A DNA stretch of 11,173 bases. It comes from Parvularculaceae bacterium (GTDB lineage: Bacteria > Pseudomonadota > Alphaproteobacteria > Caulobacterales > Parvularculaceae). Under the pieces are notes generated by a model that saw only the letters and a program-made list of their open reading frames with translations, made no database searches and was not told the origin of the DNA. The stretch is from contig JALWRV010000407.1 of NCBI GenBank assembly GCA_027080545.1, positions 1 to 11,173 on the forward strand, read 5' to 3'. Both the position numbers and the translations under genes were made by a program. Numbering within the stretch: the stretch's first letter is position 1; each line of letters begins with the position of its first letter. Below, piece after piece: positions 1-5,818 of the stretch.

Positions 1-122
1 ATGGGGGAAATCAACCCTTTGGTTTCATAAAAGCGGATGGCGGAAACCGAAAGCCCGGTGCGCCGCGCCAGATCGCCAATAGTGAGGGGCGTTGGTAAAG
101 GGGTGGTGGTTTTGCTTGCCAT
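1..122 (-). CDS. soxR: MerR-family regulator, probably SoxR (N-terminal 40 residues, cut by window edge)
   Basis: Reading leftward from an ATG at 122-120, forty codons are visible before the window ends. They encode a MerR-type winged-helix DNA-binding start: a short Thr/Pro-rich lead (residues 1-13), then LTIGDLARRTGLSVSAIRFY (13-32) and ETKGLISP (33-40). Known family: MerR regulators activate promoters with overlong spacers, and SoxR senses redox-active compounds through a C-terminal [2Fe-2S] cysteine cluster. That cluster lies outside the window, so the SoxR assignment rests on two points: the FYE-x-KGLI signature, and a SoxR-box-like operator upstream of the divergent VOC gene (294-311). 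Its own likely promoter is at 148-178. The ribosome binding site is weak. It could be another MerR subfamily member; MerR family is near certain, SoxR likely. Confidence 0.75.
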   Translation of the reverse strand, partial: MASKTTTPLPTPLTIGDLARRTGLSVSAIRFYETKGLISP

Positions 123-147
123 TTATAAATCTTGATTAAGCTATAAG

Positions 148-178
148 TTTATAAGGCGAGTCTTGGCAAGTGAGTCAA
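148..178 (-). promoter_or_regulatory. Candidate promoter of the MerR/SoxR-like gene, 19-bp spacer
   Basis: On the minus strand TTGACT (178-173) is followed after exactly 19 bp by TATAAA (153-148). This would start transcription about 20 nt before the ATG at 122. The elements match sigma-70 consensus well (5/6 each), but the spacer is 2 bp longer than optimal, as in promoters that MerR-family proteins act on. The spacer contains only an imperfect dyad (CTTG-CC-AAG), so autoregulation is a guess. Confidence 0.45.
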
Positions 179-289
179 GAGGGCGCGAGCGGGACAGGTT
201 GAGAAAGGCCAAGCGAGGTGTGGAGGTGGGGTAGGGGCATAGCGAAGAGCGGTTAAATGGCCGGATAGTGTTTCAATGGCATTATTTTC

Positions 290-320
290 TTGACCTCAAC
301 TTAGGTTGAGGAATTAGAAA
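290..320 (+). promoter_or_regulatory. SoxR-box promoter of the VOC gene
   Basis: A -35 element TTGACC (290-295) and a -10-like TAGAAA (315-320) are separated by exactly 19 bp. Across the -35 and spacer lies an 18-bp dyad, CCTCAACTTAGGTTGAGG (294-311), with 7-bp perfect arms. As I recall the E. coli soxS operator (CCTCAAGTTAACTTGAGG), 15 of 18 positions agree. An overlong spacer with the dyad centred in it is the known architecture for MerR/SoxR activation by DNA distortion. The predicted start near 327 leaves a leader of about 74 nt before the VOC ATG at 401. With the SoxR-like gene just upstream and divergent, this is very probably its target. Confidence 0.85.
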
Positions 321-400
321 GTCAAAACTCGATTGAATAGGCAATGGCCTGATTGAAAACCATCGCCGATAGAGGATGAAGTTTTTTGAAAGGAAATAAG

Positions 401-784
401 ATGAGTAAAACAAGATTAGAGCATGTGAATGTCACGGTCAGTGATCCTAAAAAATCAGCGCAGATGCTGTGTGATATTTTCGGCTGGCATATCCGTTGGG
501 AAGGGGCGGCTATTCATAATGGGCTTACAGTGCATGTGGGCAGTGAAAGTGATTACATCGCTTTTTATTCAAAGGGCGATGGGAAAAAATTTAATGGCCG
601 GAGCTATGACCAGCTAACCGGCCTCAACCATATTGCATTGGTGGTCGATGATCTGGACGCCACCGAGGCCCGCGTCAAAAAGGCAGGCTTTATAACGGAA
701 AACCACAGGGACTATGAACCGGGCCGCCGGTTTTACTTTCGCGATCACGATAATATTGAGTTTGAAGTGGTGTGTTATGGGTGA
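401..784 (+). CDS. VOC-superfamily (glyoxalase/bleomycin-resistance fold) protein
   Basis: A 127-residue single VOC domain made of two beta-alpha-beta-beta-beta modules. The first starts LEHVNVTV (6-13); the second starts LNHIALVVDDLDA (75-87) and ends with DNIEFEVV (117-124). Likely metal ligands are His8, His77 and Glu120, the usual positions in this superfamily (glyoxalase I, extradiol dioxygenases, drug-binding resistance proteins). Substrate cannot be read from the sequence. The ATG at 401 is preferred over an in-frame TTG at 386 because AAAGGA (389-394) sits 6 nt upstream of it. The promoter carries a SoxR box, so it is probably induced by redox-cycling compounds and may bind or detoxify a quinone-like or electrophilic molecule (inference). 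Its 3' end overlaps the convergent methyltransferase gene by 10 bp. Fold assignment is secure, function unknown. Confidence 0.9.
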   Translation: MSKTRLEHVNVTVSDPKKSAQMLCDIFGWHIRWEGAAIHNGLTVHVGSESDYIAFYSKGDGKKFNGRSYDQLTGLNHIALVVDDLDATEARVKKAGFITENHRDYEPGRRFYFRDHDNIEFEVVCYG

Positions 785-1407
785 GGGGTGGTGTGTAGCC
801 TATGCATATTAAACACCAGCCAGTCCCATGTAACTCCGGCTTTTTGATTTTCGGGTTGAATGGAGTGGGCAGTTTGATAGTGAATCAATCGTAACCCTTC
901 ATTCTTTGCCAGTTGGATGGTTTCTTTCGGGCATATCTGAAACACAGGTCGAGAGGGAGTGCCTGGACCTTGTCGAATGGATATAATCATCGTGCCTTGG
1001 GGCGCAAGGAGCGTTTTAAGTTTTGGCATGGCGACAGAACGCTCCTCTTCATCAAGATGGTGCCATACGGCGCTGAGAAAAATAAAATCATAAATTTTAT
1101 CTCGTTTTAATACCCCCGAAAGAGAAGGGAGAGAGCAATCGAGCCATTCAATGCGCGGGGAAGGGTGAAGTTTTCTTCCAGCCTCCCTCAATCCTGCTGC
1201 CGGTTCGACAGCAAGCACTTGGTGACCTTGTGAAGCGAACCGGGCGGCATCCCGCCCGGTGCCTGCACCAATATCGATAATGTCGCTCGGGCGTTTTGGC
1301 AGGAAATGTTTTACTGGAGCGTAAAGCACATCTTGTGAGATTGCCTCATAGTGAGAGAGCAAATCACTCGCCGCTTCACTGTATCCTTTGATTATGGTGT
1401 TTCCCAT
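775..1407 (-). CDS. Class I SAM-dependent methyltransferase
   Basis: A 210-residue soluble protein with a Rossmann-type methyltransferase fold. SAM-binding motif I is IIDIGAGTG (43-51). The acidic residue ending beta-2 is Glu68 (VLAVEP), motif DFIFLSAVWHHL (107-118) is the post-II/beta-4 region, and LLAPQGTMIIS (133-143) is the beta-5 region. The substrate is not evident: such stand-alone UbiE/bioC-like proteins act on small molecules, lipids or proteins. The C-terminal DWLVF stretch (195-199) is of a kind I associate with a small uncharacterised subfamily. The ATG at 1407 is supported by AAAAGG (1420-1415) on the minus strand. It converges on the VOC gene with a 10-bp overlap of the 3' ends, leaving no room for a terminator between them. 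Confidence 0.85.
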   Translation of the reverse strand: MGNTIIKGYSEAASDLLSHYEAISQDVLYAPVKHFLPKRPSDIIDIGAGTGRDAARFASQGHQVLAVEPAAGLREAGRKLHPSPRIEWLDCSLPSLSGVLKRDKIYDFIFLSAVWHHLDEEERSVAMPKLKTLLAPQGTMIISIRQGPGTPSRPVFQICPKETIQLAKNEGLRLIHYQTAHSIQPENQKAGVTWDWLVFNMHRLHTTPHP

Positions 1408-1598
1408 TTGAATACCTTTTGAAACTAGCCACGGCCGCCGAGTTCAAGCTCTGATTATGAATTAGGATCATACAATATCGAGATAAGCAAAGGAAGTTAT
1501 TGCTTGTCTTTACAAACATTAGTTAGTGAACTAAATAAAAAGATCAAACCTGTATCGGAAAAAGGATAATTCCACTCTCTCAAAAACAAGGACAGAAT
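1408..1598. promoter_or_regulatory. AT-rich divergent promoter region with a 16-bp perfect palindrome (1519-1534)
   Basis: This 190-bp spacer separates the leftward methyltransferase gene from the rightward nitroreductase gene. It contains TTAGTT-AGTG-AACTAA (1519-1534), an inverted repeat with perfect 6-bp arms. A plausible rightward promoter is TTTACA (1509-1514, 5/6 to the -35 consensus) with a weak -10 TAAATA (1532-1537) at 17-bp spacing, so the dyad would cover the spacer and -10. The outer TTAG...CTAA bases and the 16-bp length suit MarR-family operators, and a MarR-type gene is the second gene of the downstream operon. I found no convincing leftward promoter. Confidence 0.5.
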
Positions 1599-2750
1599 AT
1601 GACAAGTCGGCGGATGGTTTTGAAAATTGGTGGGGCGGCGGCTTTTGTCACTATTTTAGGGGGCGGGGCCTATCTCCATGGGGGCGGTCTTGGCAAGGCG
1701 CGGGCGCCTTGGTCGCAGGACGGGACCAGCTTTGGGGATAAGCGCCTTGATGCGCTAGCCTTTGCTATCCTTGCGCCCAATCCTCATAATCGTCAGCCTT
1801 GGATGTTCACGCTTTCCGGCGCTGATAAAATCATTATCACATGCGATCTTGAAAAGCGCTTACCCGCAACCGACCCTTTTGATCGACAGATTACCATTGG
1901 CTTTGGTTGTCTGTTGGAATTGCTGGAAATGGCGGCGGCGCATATGGGGATTGCCACCAAAACGGTTTTGTTCCCCGAAGGCCAAGAGGGTGCGCATCTC
2001 GATAGCCGCCCCATTGCCGAAGTGAGTTTTGTGGGGGCAGAAAAATGGGTTGATGACCCGCTCTTTGATCTTGTTTTACAACGGCGCACATCGCGCAATG
2101 TTTTTAACGACACGCCCGTTCCGGAAGATGTGTTGGCGGCGGTTTTGAAAGCTGAAACGTCTGGTAGGGCTATTAACCTTGGCGGCACGATTGAGCCTCG
2201 GCGCGTGGGTGAGATTAAAGACCTCGCCAGACAAGGTTGGCAGATTGAGTATGAAACGCAAGCTACGCGGCGCGAATCTATTCGCCTCATGCGCATTGGT
2301 AATCGGGCGGTGAATGAAAACCCCGACGGGATATCTTTGGGCGGGATGGCCATGGGCGCGATGGGGGCAAGTGGTGTGCTGACGCCAAAGGCGCTCGACC
2401 GGCCGGGCAGTTTTGCTTTCAAGGCCAGCCTCAATGCCTATTTTCGTCTGATTGAAAGCGCTCGGGGGTTTGTCTTTGTCACCAGCAAAGATAATGCACG
2501 CACCAGCCAGATAGAGGCCGGGCGGGCGTGGGTGCGGCTTAATTTGCGGGCGCAAGATTTGGGGCTGGGGGTGCAGCCCTTAAGTCAAATATTGCAGGAA
2601 TTTCCGCAAATGGCAGAGCCGTTTGAAGCGGTTCACACTATGCTCGCGCCGCAAGGGGGTATCGTGCAAATGCTCGGGCGCATTGGCTATGGGCCAAAAC
2701 AAGACCCGTCTCCGCGCTGGCCCTTGAGTGCAAAGCTCTATAAAGCGTAA
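1599..2750 (+). CDS. Acg-like nitroreductase-family flavoprotein with Tat signal
   Basis: 383 residues. The N-terminus has a twin-arginine motif, SRRMVLK (3-9), followed by a hydrophobic segment (10-26), which predicts export or membrane anchoring by the Tat route. The body resembles the Acg subfamily of FMN-binding nitroreductases: APNPHNRQPW (59-68), QRRTSRNVF (161-169), a stretch around EAGRAWVRLNLRAQDLGLGV (306-325) matching the FMN-fold core, and a C-terminal RIGYGP (361-366). Known family: nitroreductases reduce nitro compounds or quinones with NAD(P)H, while Acg itself is proposed to bind flavin without clear reductase activity. The ATG at 1599 has AAGGA (1588-1592) 6 nt upstream. The MarR-type gene starts 4 nt after the stop, so the two are probably co-transcribed. 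Substrate unknown; family assignment good. Confidence 0.82.
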   Translation: MTSRRMVLKIGGAAAFVTILGGGAYLHGGGLGKARAPWSQDGTSFGDKRLDALAFAILAPNPHNRQPWMFTLSGADKIIITCDLEKRLPATDPFDRQITIGFGCLLELLEMAAAHMGIATKTVLFPEGQEGAHLDSRPIAEVSFVGAEKWVDDPLFDLVLQRRTSRNVFNDTPVPEDVLAAVLKAETSGRAINLGGTIEPRRVGEIKDLARQGWQIEYETQATRRESIRLMRIGNRAVNENPDGISLGGMAMGAMGASGVLTPKALDRPGSFAFKASLNAYFRLIESARGFVFVTSKDNARTSQIEAGRAWVRLNLRAQDLGLGVQPLSQILQEFPQMAEPFEAVHTMLAPQGGIVQMLGRIGYGPKQDPSPRWPLSAKLYKA

Positions 2751-2754
2751 AGCC

Positions 2755-3252
2755 ATGAGCAAGGCCGGAAAACAGATTAGAGATAAGGATCGCGTATTTC
2801 TGCTGCAATTTTTCACTGAGATTGGCATTATCAACCAGCTGGCCGATGCGGAATTGCGCCGGGCGCTGGGGGGCGTGCTTGGGGTTTCCGGCTATCATTT
2901 GCTGACCCATTTTTCGCGCCAACCCCCAAGCCAGCAAAGAAAAGGCGAAAGCCCAAGCCATCTGGCCAAAGCGTTTCAAATGAGCAAACCTTCTATGACG
3001 GCCCTGGTGGGGAAATTAGCGGCCAAAGGCTTTGTGACGGTCAAGCCTGACCCCAAAGACGCCCGCGCCAAAACCGTTCATATCACCGCCAAAGGCCGCG
3101 CCGCCCATGCCAAGGCGGTCAAGTGTCTGACACCTGTCTTTGATGCATTTTTGCAAAAGCGCAGTGTTAAAGATTTGCGCGCGATTTATCCGGCGCTTCA
3201 GGATTTACGCTTATGGCTGGATGAGGACCGCAATACCCGTGACGGGCTTTGA
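2755..3252 (+). CDS. MarR-family winged-helix transcriptional regulator
   Basis: 165 residues from ATG 2755. An in-frame GTG at 2728 inside the upstream gene would add 9 residues, and neither start has a strong ribosome binding site. N-terminal helices (14-55) should form part of the dimer interface. The helix-turn-helix lies at about 66-94 (SPSHLAKAFQMSKPSMTALV then GKLAAKGFV), and the wing follows as DPKDARAKTVHITAKG (99-114), with the Asp-x-x-Asp-x-Arg pattern typical of MarR wings. Known family: dimeric repressors or activators released by phenolics, antibiotics or oxidants, usually controlling adjacent genes. Here the gene follows the nitroreductase by 4 nt, so it probably regulates that operon through the palindrome at 1519-1534 (inference). 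There is one cysteine (Cys124), not at the N-terminal position used for sensing by OhrR-type members. Confidence 0.85.
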   Translation: MSKAGKQIRDKDRVFLLQFFTEIGIINQLADAELRRALGGVLGVSGYHLLTHFSRQPPSQQRKGESPSHLAKAFQMSKPSMTALVGKLAAKGFVTVKPDPKDARAKTVHITAKGRAAHAKAVKCLTPVFDAFLQKRSVKDLRAIYPALQDLRLWLDEDRNTRDGL

Positions 3253-3275
3253 AGATTGGTTTCTTTTGTCTTCAT

Positions 3276-3305
3276 CCTCCATGCTTCGACAAGCTCAGCA
3301 TGAGG
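3276..3305. repeat. REP-like intergenic hairpin 1
   Basis: Between the MarR-type and flavoprotein genes, CCTC-C-ATGCT (3276-3285) pairs with AGCAT-GAGG (3297-3305), leaving one bulged C. The stem is 9 bp with an 11-nt loop, TCGACAAGCTC. The sequence is of a type I recognise as dispersed between genes in many alphaproteobacterial genomes. It could also act as a weak transcription terminator for the upstream operon, since TTTCTTGTT follows it within a few bases. Confidence 0.55.
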
Positions 3306-3330
3306 GGCTTTCTTGTTGTGGGTTTTGCTT

Positions 3331-3366
3331 CCATCCTTCGAGGCACTGCTTCACAGCGCTTCAGGG
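3331..3366. repeat. REP-like intergenic hairpin 2 (degenerate)
   Basis: A second element begins CCATCCTTCGAGG. GAGGCACTG (3340-3348) pairs with CAGCGCTTC (3354-3362) around the loop CTTCA, with one A-C mismatch and one G-T wobble. It shares the CTTCGA core with hairpin 1 and lies 25 bp after it. This tandem arrangement suggests a REP doublet rather than coding sequence, although the frame happens to be open through it. Confidence 0.45.
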
Positions 3367-3392
3367 CGAGTTTGTTACTTTTGGAGAATGCT

Positions 3393-3950
3393 ATGGGAAA
3401 AACTTACGAGCATATTGATGACAGGGTTGAGGCGTTTATTCGCGCTCAGAAGGTTTTCTTTGTGGGCTCTGCGCCGCTGCAGGAGGATGGTCATGTCAAT
3501 CTCTCGCCCAAGGGTTATGACAGTTTTGCGATTTTGGGACCGAACCGGGTGGCATTTTGTGATGTTGGTGGCTCCGGCATTGAGACCGTGGCCCATGTGC
3601 GGGAAAATCAGCGCCTGACGATTATGTTTTGTGCCTTTGAAGGGGCGGCCAATATTTTGCGTCTTTATGGCAAGGCGCAAATCATTCAATTTGACGATCC
3701 GGATTTTGCCAAAGCGCTGACATGGTTTCCGGCCCATGATCGGGCAAGGAATATCATCACCATGGATGTCACCCGTATTCAGGATAGTTGTGGATGGGGG
3801 GTGCCGTTTTATGAATTTAAGGGCGAGCGCGACCAGCTAAAGCGGGCGCAGGCAGGGCGCAGTGTCGAAGAAGCCGGGGAACGCTTTTATACCCGTAATG
3901 CCGCCTCTATTGACGGATTGCCGGGAATCGTGCGGCTAAATCAGGATTAA
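3393..3950 (+). CDS. Pyridoxamine 5'-phosphate oxidase-like FMN-binding protein
   Basis: 185 residues with a split-barrel flavin-binding fold. VGSAPLQEDGHVNLSPKG (24-41) and a later block with ETVAHVRENQRLTIMFCAFE (64-83) followed by RLYGKA (90-95) are the FMN-site strands of the PNPOx-like family. A C-terminal SCGWGVPFYEFKGER (132-146) marks a stand-alone subfamily distinct from PdxH. The true PdxH substrate-binding C-terminus is absent, so vitamin B6 synthesis is unlikely. Members reduce or oxidise small molecules using FMN or F420, and the substrate here is unknown. The frame stays open upstream to 3249, but the ATG at 3393 has GGAG (3383-3386) 6 nt upstream, and the longer version would translate the REP-like hairpins. 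It is a single gene, separated from its neighbours on both sides. Confidence 0.83.
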   Translation: MGKTYEHIDDRVEAFIRAQKVFFVGSAPLQEDGHVNLSPKGYDSFAILGPNRVAFCDVGGSGIETVAHVRENQRLTIMFCAFEGAANILRLYGKAQIIQFDDPDFAKALTWFPAHDRARNIITMDVTRIQDSCGWGVPFYEFKGERDQLKRAQAGRSVEEAGERFYTRNAASIDGLPGIVRLNQD

Positions 3951-4054
3951 ACCTATCGTTAACAGGGGTTTAACAGTCCGGGCGTATCATTTTCATGGAG
4001 ACCAACGCGGGAGGGCTCGTCTGGGACGGGGCCCTGCGTGGATGGGGAGGCGAG

Positions 4055-5158
4055 ATGGAAGCCAATATAGAAAAAGCACGCCCGCTGGCCGGCCTGTTGC
4101 AGGCTGGGGCGGCCTTGCGTTTTTTCGTCGGCATGGTGGGGATTGTGGCCTTTATCCTCGCCTGGGGGTTCGCCAACCATGTTGAGGTTTGGAATTCGGG
4201 GGTTGTCTATCTTGTTTTATTCACCCTTAAGGCGGGTTTTGAATGGTGGCGGCCTGATGCTACTGAAAGAGCGGGGGAGCGGGCGGCCTACCTATCCCCA
4301 GCCATTGATATATTGCTGGTTTCTGGGTGGCTCTATGCTTTGGGCGGGCTTTATGGGGGCACCGCCGCCGCAACCCTGAAAGCGCCCGGTTTTGTCTATT
4401 ATTTCCCGCTGATTCTCGGGGCGGCGCTTTGGTTGCGCCCGCTGCCCGTATTGTTTGCCGGGGCCATGAGCATGGGGGTGTGGTTTTTGATGGTGGTGAT
4501 GGCCCAATTTTCCGGCCTCGGCACCACGATGAGCTATCAACATTATCTGACCTCAACGGATTTGATGCCATTGGTCGAGGCGGAAAAACTCTTGGGGCTG
4601 GGGGTGTTTAGCCTGCTTTTGGCACTTTTTACCCGCTATGCGGCGCGGCTACGGGACATATTACCGGATCGAGGCCTTGATGTGCGCCTTGGAAAGGTAG
4701 CGGCAGGAGATGGGCCAAGTACCTTGTTTGGGCCGCGTCAGGGCGAGATACGGATTTTTGCGGCCGAAGATAATGGAGTTAATCGGCTAGTATTAGAAAA
4801 AATGGTTGAAGAACAGGGGTTTAAGATTGATGGCTTTGAGGATGGGGAACAGCTGACCCGCGCCGTCAAAGCGGCCCATGAAGCGGGCGATCTGCCCCAT
4901 CTCATTCTGCTCGATCTGGATATGCCGATTATGGGTGGGGTTGAAGCCTGCCAGTGGCTGCGTAGATTTGAACGGGAAAACGCCTTGCAGCGCACCCCTG
5001 TGCTGGCGGTGACAGCCCAATCGGATGATGTGGTTAAGGCGGTATGTGAAAAAGCCGGTATGGATGGCCATTTGGCGAAGCCTGTAAGTCGCCAATCTCT
5101 GTTCGCGGCGATGTTGTCTGCCGCTATCGCCAGTAATGGCGCAAAAACGGCTAGCTGA
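4055..5158 (+). CDS. Multi-pass membrane protein with C-terminal receiver domain, no kinase core
   Basis: 367 residues from ATG 4055, which has GGGGAGG (4044-4050) just upstream. An in-frame ATG at 3995 lacks such a site. About six hydrophobic segments fall at roughly 18-40, 45-62, 80-101, 112-130, 131-151 and 178-196. A short polar linker (200-230) leads to a complete receiver domain (about 231-355): acidic pair Glu238-Asp239 (AAEDN), phospho-acceptor Asp287 (LLDLDMP), conserved Thr320 (AVTAQ) and Lys342 (AKPV). Known family: a receiver of this AEDN type usually ends a hybrid histidine kinase. Here the HisKA and ATPase domains expected between membrane and receiver are missing, and no stop or frameshift is visible. 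It may be a domain-deleted hybrid kinase, or a membrane-tethered phosphate sink for another kinase. No partner gene is in the window. Confidence 0.8.
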   Translation: MEANIEKARPLAGLLQAGAALRFFVGMVGIVAFILAWGFANHVEVWNSGVVYLVLFTLKAGFEWWRPDATERAGERAAYLSPAIDILLVSGWLYALGGLYGGTAAATLKAPGFVYYFPLILGAALWLRPLPVLFAGAMSMGVWFLMVVMAQFSGLGTTMSYQHYLTSTDLMPLVEAEKLLGLGVFSLLLALFTRYAARLRDILPDRGLDVRLGKVAAGDGPSTLFGPRQGEIRIFAAEDNGVNRLVLEKMVEEQGFKIDGFEDGEQLTRAVKAAHEAGDLPHLILLDLDMPIMGGVEACQWLRRFERENALQRTPVLAVTAQSDDVVKAVCEKAGMDGHLAKPVSRQSLFAAMLSAAIASNGAKTAS

Positions 5159-5170
5159 GCCATTTCTGCC

Positions 5171-5221
5171 AAAAAAAACTGATATATTGGACTTGACCAA
5201 GCCGGGTCACTCTAATAGGTA
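5171..5221 (+). promoter_or_regulatory. Candidate str operon promoter with A-tract
   Basis: An A-rich run (5171-5178) and ATATATT (5182-5188) precede TTGGAC (5187-5192) and TTGACC (5193-5198). TCTAAT (5211-5216) matches the -10 consensus at 5 of 6 positions and lies 18 bp from TTGGAC. TTGACC is the better -35 but would need a poor -10 (TAGGTA, 5216-5221). The A-tract could act as an UP element, as in strong ribosomal promoters. This is the only plausible promoter I see between 5159 and rpsL, and which -35 is used is uncertain. Confidence 0.5.
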
Positions 5222-5434
5222 GAGCGCCACGCTGAATGGGTAGCTGTCAGTCGCACTTTGGTGCCGCTGAGACGTGCCCCAGCCAGTCTGACATTTGAGT
5301 ATTTTCGCGCTGTCCACAGGTTTGGCGCTGTCTCGCGTAGGAAGAGGCGTCATGGCTTGTGGTTTTGGCGTGTCATTTTTGAGGAATTTTGCCGGTCGAA
5401 AGGCCGCGCACCAAGGGATCTTTTAGGAGAGCAC
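5222..5434 (+). promoter_or_regulatory. Long rpsL leader with hairpin and alternative pairing
   Basis: About 210 nt lie between the candidate promoter and rpsL. TCAG-tc-GCAC (5247-5256) folds with GTGC-cg-CTGA (5261-5270) around a TTTG loop. A competing 6-bp pairing is possible between TGTCAG (5245-5250) and CTGACA (5288-5293). GCGCTGTC is directly repeated at 5307-5314 and 5325-5332. No run of T follows the hairpins, so simple intrinsic attenuation is not evident. The leader could carry a ribosomal-protein feedback site. Confidence 0.35.
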
Positions 5435-5806
5435 ATGCCGACGATCCAACAGCTGATCCGCAAGCCGCGGAAACCGCGCCGGAAAATTAACAAGGTTCCG
5501 GCCATGCAGGCGAACCCGCAAAAACGCGGCGTTTGCACCCGCGTCTATACAACCACCCCGAAAAAGCCGAACTCGGCTTTGCGGAAAGTGGCCAAGATTC
5601 GCCTCACCAACGGGTTTGAGGTGATCGGCTATATTCCCGGTGAGGGGCACAATTTGCAGGAGCACTCGGTGGTGCTCATCCGCGGTGGGCGGGTGAAAGA
5701 CCTTCCGGGCGTTCGCTACCATGTCATTCGTGGCGTGCTCGACACGCAAGGGGTCAAGGACCGGAAACAGCGCCGCTCCAAATATGGCGCCAAACGGCCT
5801 AAATAG
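5435..5806 (+). CDS. rpsL: 30S ribosomal protein S12
   Basis: 123 residues, the usual bacterial length, and clearly S12 along its whole span. The decoding-site loops CTRVYTTTPKKPNSALRKVA (34-53) and RGGRVKDLPGVRYHVIRG are intact. The lysines corresponding to the classic streptomycin-resistance positions (in TTPKKPNS and GRVKDLPG) are wild type, predicting no S12-based streptomycin resistance. The ATG at 5435 has AGGAGA (5425-5430) ahead of it; the frame is open further upstream but only by chance. First gene of the str operon, with rpsG 12 nt downstream. S12 sits at the 30S A site and monitors codon-anticodon pairing. Confidence 0.98.
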   Translation: MPTIQQLIRKPRKPRRKINKVPAMQANPQKRGVCTRVYTTTPKKPNSALRKVAKIRLTNGFEVIGYIPGEGHNLQEHSVVLIRGGRVKDLPGVRYHVIRGVLDTQGVKDRKQRRSKYGAKRPK

Positions 5807-5818
5807 AGGAATTTATCC

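Noticed and set aside
3949..3976. Inverted repeats after the PNPOx-like gene (AAACC...GGTTT, GTTAA...TTAAC)
   Set aside because: Short weak stems with no T-run; not enough for a terminator call.
3995..4054. Earlier ATG start for the membrane-receiver gene
   Set aside because: No ribosome binding site at 3995, whereas GGGGAGG precedes the ATG at 4055; the extra 20 residues show no signal or domain.
5211..5260. tRNA-like D-arm string (TCTAATAGGTAGAGC) upstream of rpsL
   Set aside because: No acceptor stem, no TTCGA-type T-loop and no anticodon arm could be built around it.
5258..5434. In-frame open extension upstream of rpsL (59 extra codons from a GTG)
   Set aside because: S12 has a fixed start; AGGAGA precedes the ATG at 5435 and the upstream translation does not resemble any S12 N-terminus.
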